Source: an uncultured Eubacteriales bacterium
GTDB taxonomy: Bacteria > Bacillota > Clostridia > Oscillospirales > Ruminococcaceae
Length of the DNA stretch: 7,329 nucleotides
Direction of reading: 5' to 3'
NCBI GenBank assembly: GCA_900318545.1
Contig: ONLC01000181.1
Coordinates: 1 to 7,329 of the forward strand
Part shown: piece by piece, positions 6,071 through 7,329 of the stretch
Layout of the letters: each line of letters begins with the position of its first letter
Numbering within the stretch: the first letter of the stretch is position 1
Notes under the pieces: generated by a model
Seen by the model: the letters and a program-made list of their open reading frames with translations, nothing else
Databases searched by the model: none
Told to the model about the DNA's origin: nothing
Position numbers and translations under genes: made by a program

Positions 6071-6574
6071 ATGGCAAATATTGAAACACAGGCTGCAGAA
6101 GAATTTGCAGAGAAGGTCGTTGCGATCAACCGCGTTTCCAAGACCGTTAAGGGCGGACGTATCATGAAGTTTGCTGCACTCGTAGTAGTCGGCGACGGCA
6201 AGGGTACAGTAGGCTTTGGTCTCGGTAAGTCCGGAGAAGTTCCGGATGCTATCCGCAAGGGTATCGAGGACGCGAAGAAGAATCTCAAGAAGATCAACCT
6301 CAAGGGAACTACAATTCCTCATGAAATCGTCGGTGAATTCGGCGCAGGCAGAGTTCTTCTCAAGCCCGCAGCACCCGGTACCGGCGTTATCGCAGGCGGT
6401 CCTGTACGTGCAGTCATCGAGGTTGCAGGTATCAAGGATATCAGAACAAAGTCACTTCGTTCTAACAACCCCTGCAATGTAGTAAGAGCTACAATCAATG
6501 GTCTTACATCATGCACATCCGCTAAGGAGGTCGCTGCAAAGCGCGGTAAGACTGTAAAGGAAATATTCAGCTAA
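6071..6574 (+). CDS. rpsE: 30S ribosomal protein S5
   Basis: S5 lies on the solvent side of the 30S subunit at the mRNA entry channel and affects decoding accuracy. The product is 167 aa. The N-terminal double-stranded-RNA-binding-like domain has EKVVAINRVSKTVKGGR and ALVVVGDGKGTVGFGLGK (about residues 14-57), followed by the PDAIRKGIEDAKKNL helix. The C-terminal domain has LLKPAAPGTGVIAGGPVRAV and AGIKDIRTKSLRSNN. In the loop where many homologues read NPYN or NPHN, this protein has NPCN, a small substitution. AGGGAGGT sits before the ATG. A perfect internal AAGGAGGT at 6524-6531 is part of codons for KEV and has no start codon after it. Confidence 0.98.
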   Translation: MANIETQAAEEFAEKVVAINRVSKTVKGGRIMKFAALVVVGDGKGTVGFGLGKSGEVPDAIRKGIEDAKKNLKKINLKGTTIPHEIVGEFGAGRVLLKPAAPGTGVIAGGPVRAVIEVAGIKDIRTKSLRSNNPCNVVRATINGLTSCTSAKEVAAKRGKTVKEIFS

Positions 6575-6588
6575 GGAGGCAGTAACTG

Positions 6589-6765
6589 ATGGCAAAGGAA
6601 ATCAAGCTCGTAAAGAGCCTTATCGGCAGAAAGAAAGACCAGATCGCTACTGCTCAGTCACTTGGTCTCAGAAAGATCGGCGACGTAACAAGTCAGCCTG
6701 ATAATGAGCAGACAAAGGGCAAAATCAATAAAATATCACATCTCGTTGAGGTACATGACGCTTAA
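6589..6765 (+). CDS. rpmD: 50S ribosomal protein L30
   Basis: L30 is a small ferredoxin-like-fold protein of the large subunit, present in many but not all bacteria. The coding sequence gives 58 aa: it starts MAKEIKLVKSLIGRKKDQ, then has TAQSLGLRKIGDVT at residues 21-34, and ends INKISHLVEVHDA, all typical. The length matches the family (about 57-60 aa). AAGGAGG lies directly after the rpsE stop codon (6573-6579), 9 bases before the ATG at 6589. Its place between rpsE and rplO is the canonical one. Confidence 0.96.
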   Translation: MAKEIKLVKSLIGRKKDQIATAQSLGLRKIGDVTSQPDNEQTKGKINKISHLVEVHDA

Positions 6766-6768
6766 AAC

Positions 6769-6777
6769 AAGGAGGTG
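6769..6777 (+). promoter_or_regulatory. Full-length Shine-Dalgarno of rplO
   Basis: AAGGAGGTG at 6769-6777 is an extended match to the 3' end of 16S rRNA. It lies between the rpmD stop and the rplO ATG at 6787 and fixes that start. Confidence 0.75.
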
Positions 6778-6786
6778 CACCAATAA

Positions 6787-7227
6787 ATGAAAATCCACGA
6801 ATTAACTCCGGCACCCGATTCCAACAAGGACGTTAAGCGCGTAGGCAGAGGTCACGGTTCGGGAAACGGCAAAACAGCAGGCAAGGGTCATAAGGGACAG
6901 AATGCCCGCAGCGGCGGCGGCGTAAGGATCGGTTTTGAAGGCGGACAGATGCCGCTCGCAAGACGTATCCCTAAGAGAGGTTTCAACAACATCTTCGCTA
7001 CAAAGTACAGCACGGTAAATGTTTCTGACCTTAATAAGTTTGAAAAGGGTACTGTTGTTGACACAGAGCTCCTCGTTGCATCAGGTCTTGTAAAGAAGGT
7101 CAATGATGGAGTAAAGGTACTTGGCAACGGTGAACTTAATGTAAATCTCACTGTAAAGGCTGCTATATTCTCACAGAGCGCTATCGAGAAAATCGAGAAG
7201 GCTGGCGGGAAGGCAGAGGTGATGTAA
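6787..7227 (+). CDS. rplO: 50S ribosomal protein L15
   Basis: L15 is a late-assembly protein of the large subunit with a long, Gly/Arg-rich N-terminal extension that threads into 23S rRNA. The product is 146 aa, normal length. The extension is clear at residues 1-60 (MKIHELTPAP, then KRVGRGHGSGNGKTAGKGHK, GQNARSGGGVRIGFEGGQMP, LARRIPKRGFNN), followed by the globular domain ending IFSQSAIEKIEKAGGKAEV. Its stop codon TAA at 7225-7227 overlaps an out-of-frame ATG and lies one base before the secY GTG start, suggesting coupling to secY. Confidence 0.97.
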   Translation: MKIHELTPAPDSNKDVKRVGRGHGSGNGKTAGKGHKGQNARSGGGVRIGFEGGQMPLARRIPKRGFNNIFATKYSTVNVSDLNKFEKGTVVDTELLVASGLVKKVNDGVKVLGNGELNVNLTVKAAIFSQSAIEKIEKAGGKAEVM

Positions 7228-7231
7228 TGTG
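7216..7231 (+). promoter_or_regulatory. secY translation start region
   Basis: GAGGTGAT at 7216-7223 is an SD embedded in the last codons of rplO. It serves GTG 7229, the only start in the secY frame here. ATG at 7227 overlaps the rplO stop but is in another frame and reads MCFRP then stop at 7242-7244. Confidence 0.65.
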
Positions 7232-7329
7232 TTTCAGACCTTAAAAAAGGCATGGGGCGTTCCTGAGATCCGTAAAAAGATACTCTACACACTCTTTATG
7301 ATCATCATCTTCAGATTCGGAAGCGCGGT
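7229..7329 (+). CDS. secY: Preprotein translocase subunit SecY (3' end outside the window)
   Basis: SecY forms the protein-conducting channel of the cytoplasmic membrane, working with SecE, SecG and SecA. Only 33 codons plus two bases are visible. From GTG 7229 the frame reads (M)FQTLKKAWGVPEIRKKI and then enters a hydrophobic stretch, LYTLFMIIIFRFGSA, which is the start of transmembrane segment 1. The pattern of a short amphipathic basic N-terminus followed by KKI-x-x-TL is typical of Firmicute SecY. Position directly after rplO is canonical. GTG is chosen because the nearby ATG 7227 is out of frame; the rest of the gene lies beyond the window. Confidence 0.93.
   Translation, partial: MFQTLKKAWGVPEIRKKILYTLFMIIIFRFGSA

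Noticed and set aside
6524..6531. Perfect internal AAGGAGGT inside rpsE as a hidden gene start
   Set aside because: No ATG, GTG or TTG follows at a usable distance. It simply encodes Lys-Glu-Val. A similar AAAGGAGG inside rplP at 2601-2608 was discarded for want of a credible gene after it.
1..7329. A novel defence, mobile or biosynthetic system in the window
   Set aside because: Every base is accounted for by canonical S10-spc genes or spacers of 41 bases or less. There are no CRISPR repeats, IS ends, tRNA genes or foreign cargo.

Overview
The window is a single-strand (+), gap-free stretch of the bacterial S10-spc ribosomal protein cluster. It runs from inside rplB (L2) to the first codons of secY. 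The gene order is rplB-rpsS-rplV-rpsC-rplP-rpmC-rpsQ | rplN-rplX-rplE-rpsN-rpsH-rplF-rplR-rpsE-rpmD-rplO-secY, the canonical order with no insertion or loss. The organism looks like a Firmicute of class Clostridia, probably a Ruminococcus/Oscillospiraceae relative. The reasons are very strong AAGGAGG-type ribosome binding sites before nearly every gene, the short zinc-binding S14, an L24 with a CxxC...CxxC tail, moderate GC with heavy AGA use for Arg, and the N-terminal sequence of SecY. The taxon is an inference from style, not from a database search.

Layout: positions 1-3159 hold the distal half of the S10 block (L2, S19, L22, S3, L16, L29, S17). Positions 3201-7227 hold the spc block (L14, L24, L5, S14, S8, L6, L18, S5, L30, L15), and secY begins at 7229. 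The largest non-coding gap is only 41 bases (3160-3200), at the S10/spc boundary. I see no convincing promoter or terminator anywhere, so the whole window is probably one transcript initiated upstream, outside the window. Genes are joined by short SD-bearing spacers or by TAATG stop/start overlaps. Products are structural proteins of both ribosomal subunits, plus the SecY translocon channel.

The one clear anomaly is in rplP (L16). The pentamer GCAGA is present twice in tandem at 2553-2562, and this shifts the frame after residue 101. Deleting one copy restores a perfect L16 C-terminus that ends at 2682, in a TAATG overlap with rpmC. This is either a real disabling mutation or a sequence/assembly error. 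Smaller points of interest are a 62-residue Arg/Asn/Gly tail on S3 with in-frame DNA repeats, an insertion in the KOW loop of L24, a GTG-started rplN, and a secY start where an out-of-frame ATG overlaps the in-frame GTG. I found no novel system here: this is core housekeeping DNA.
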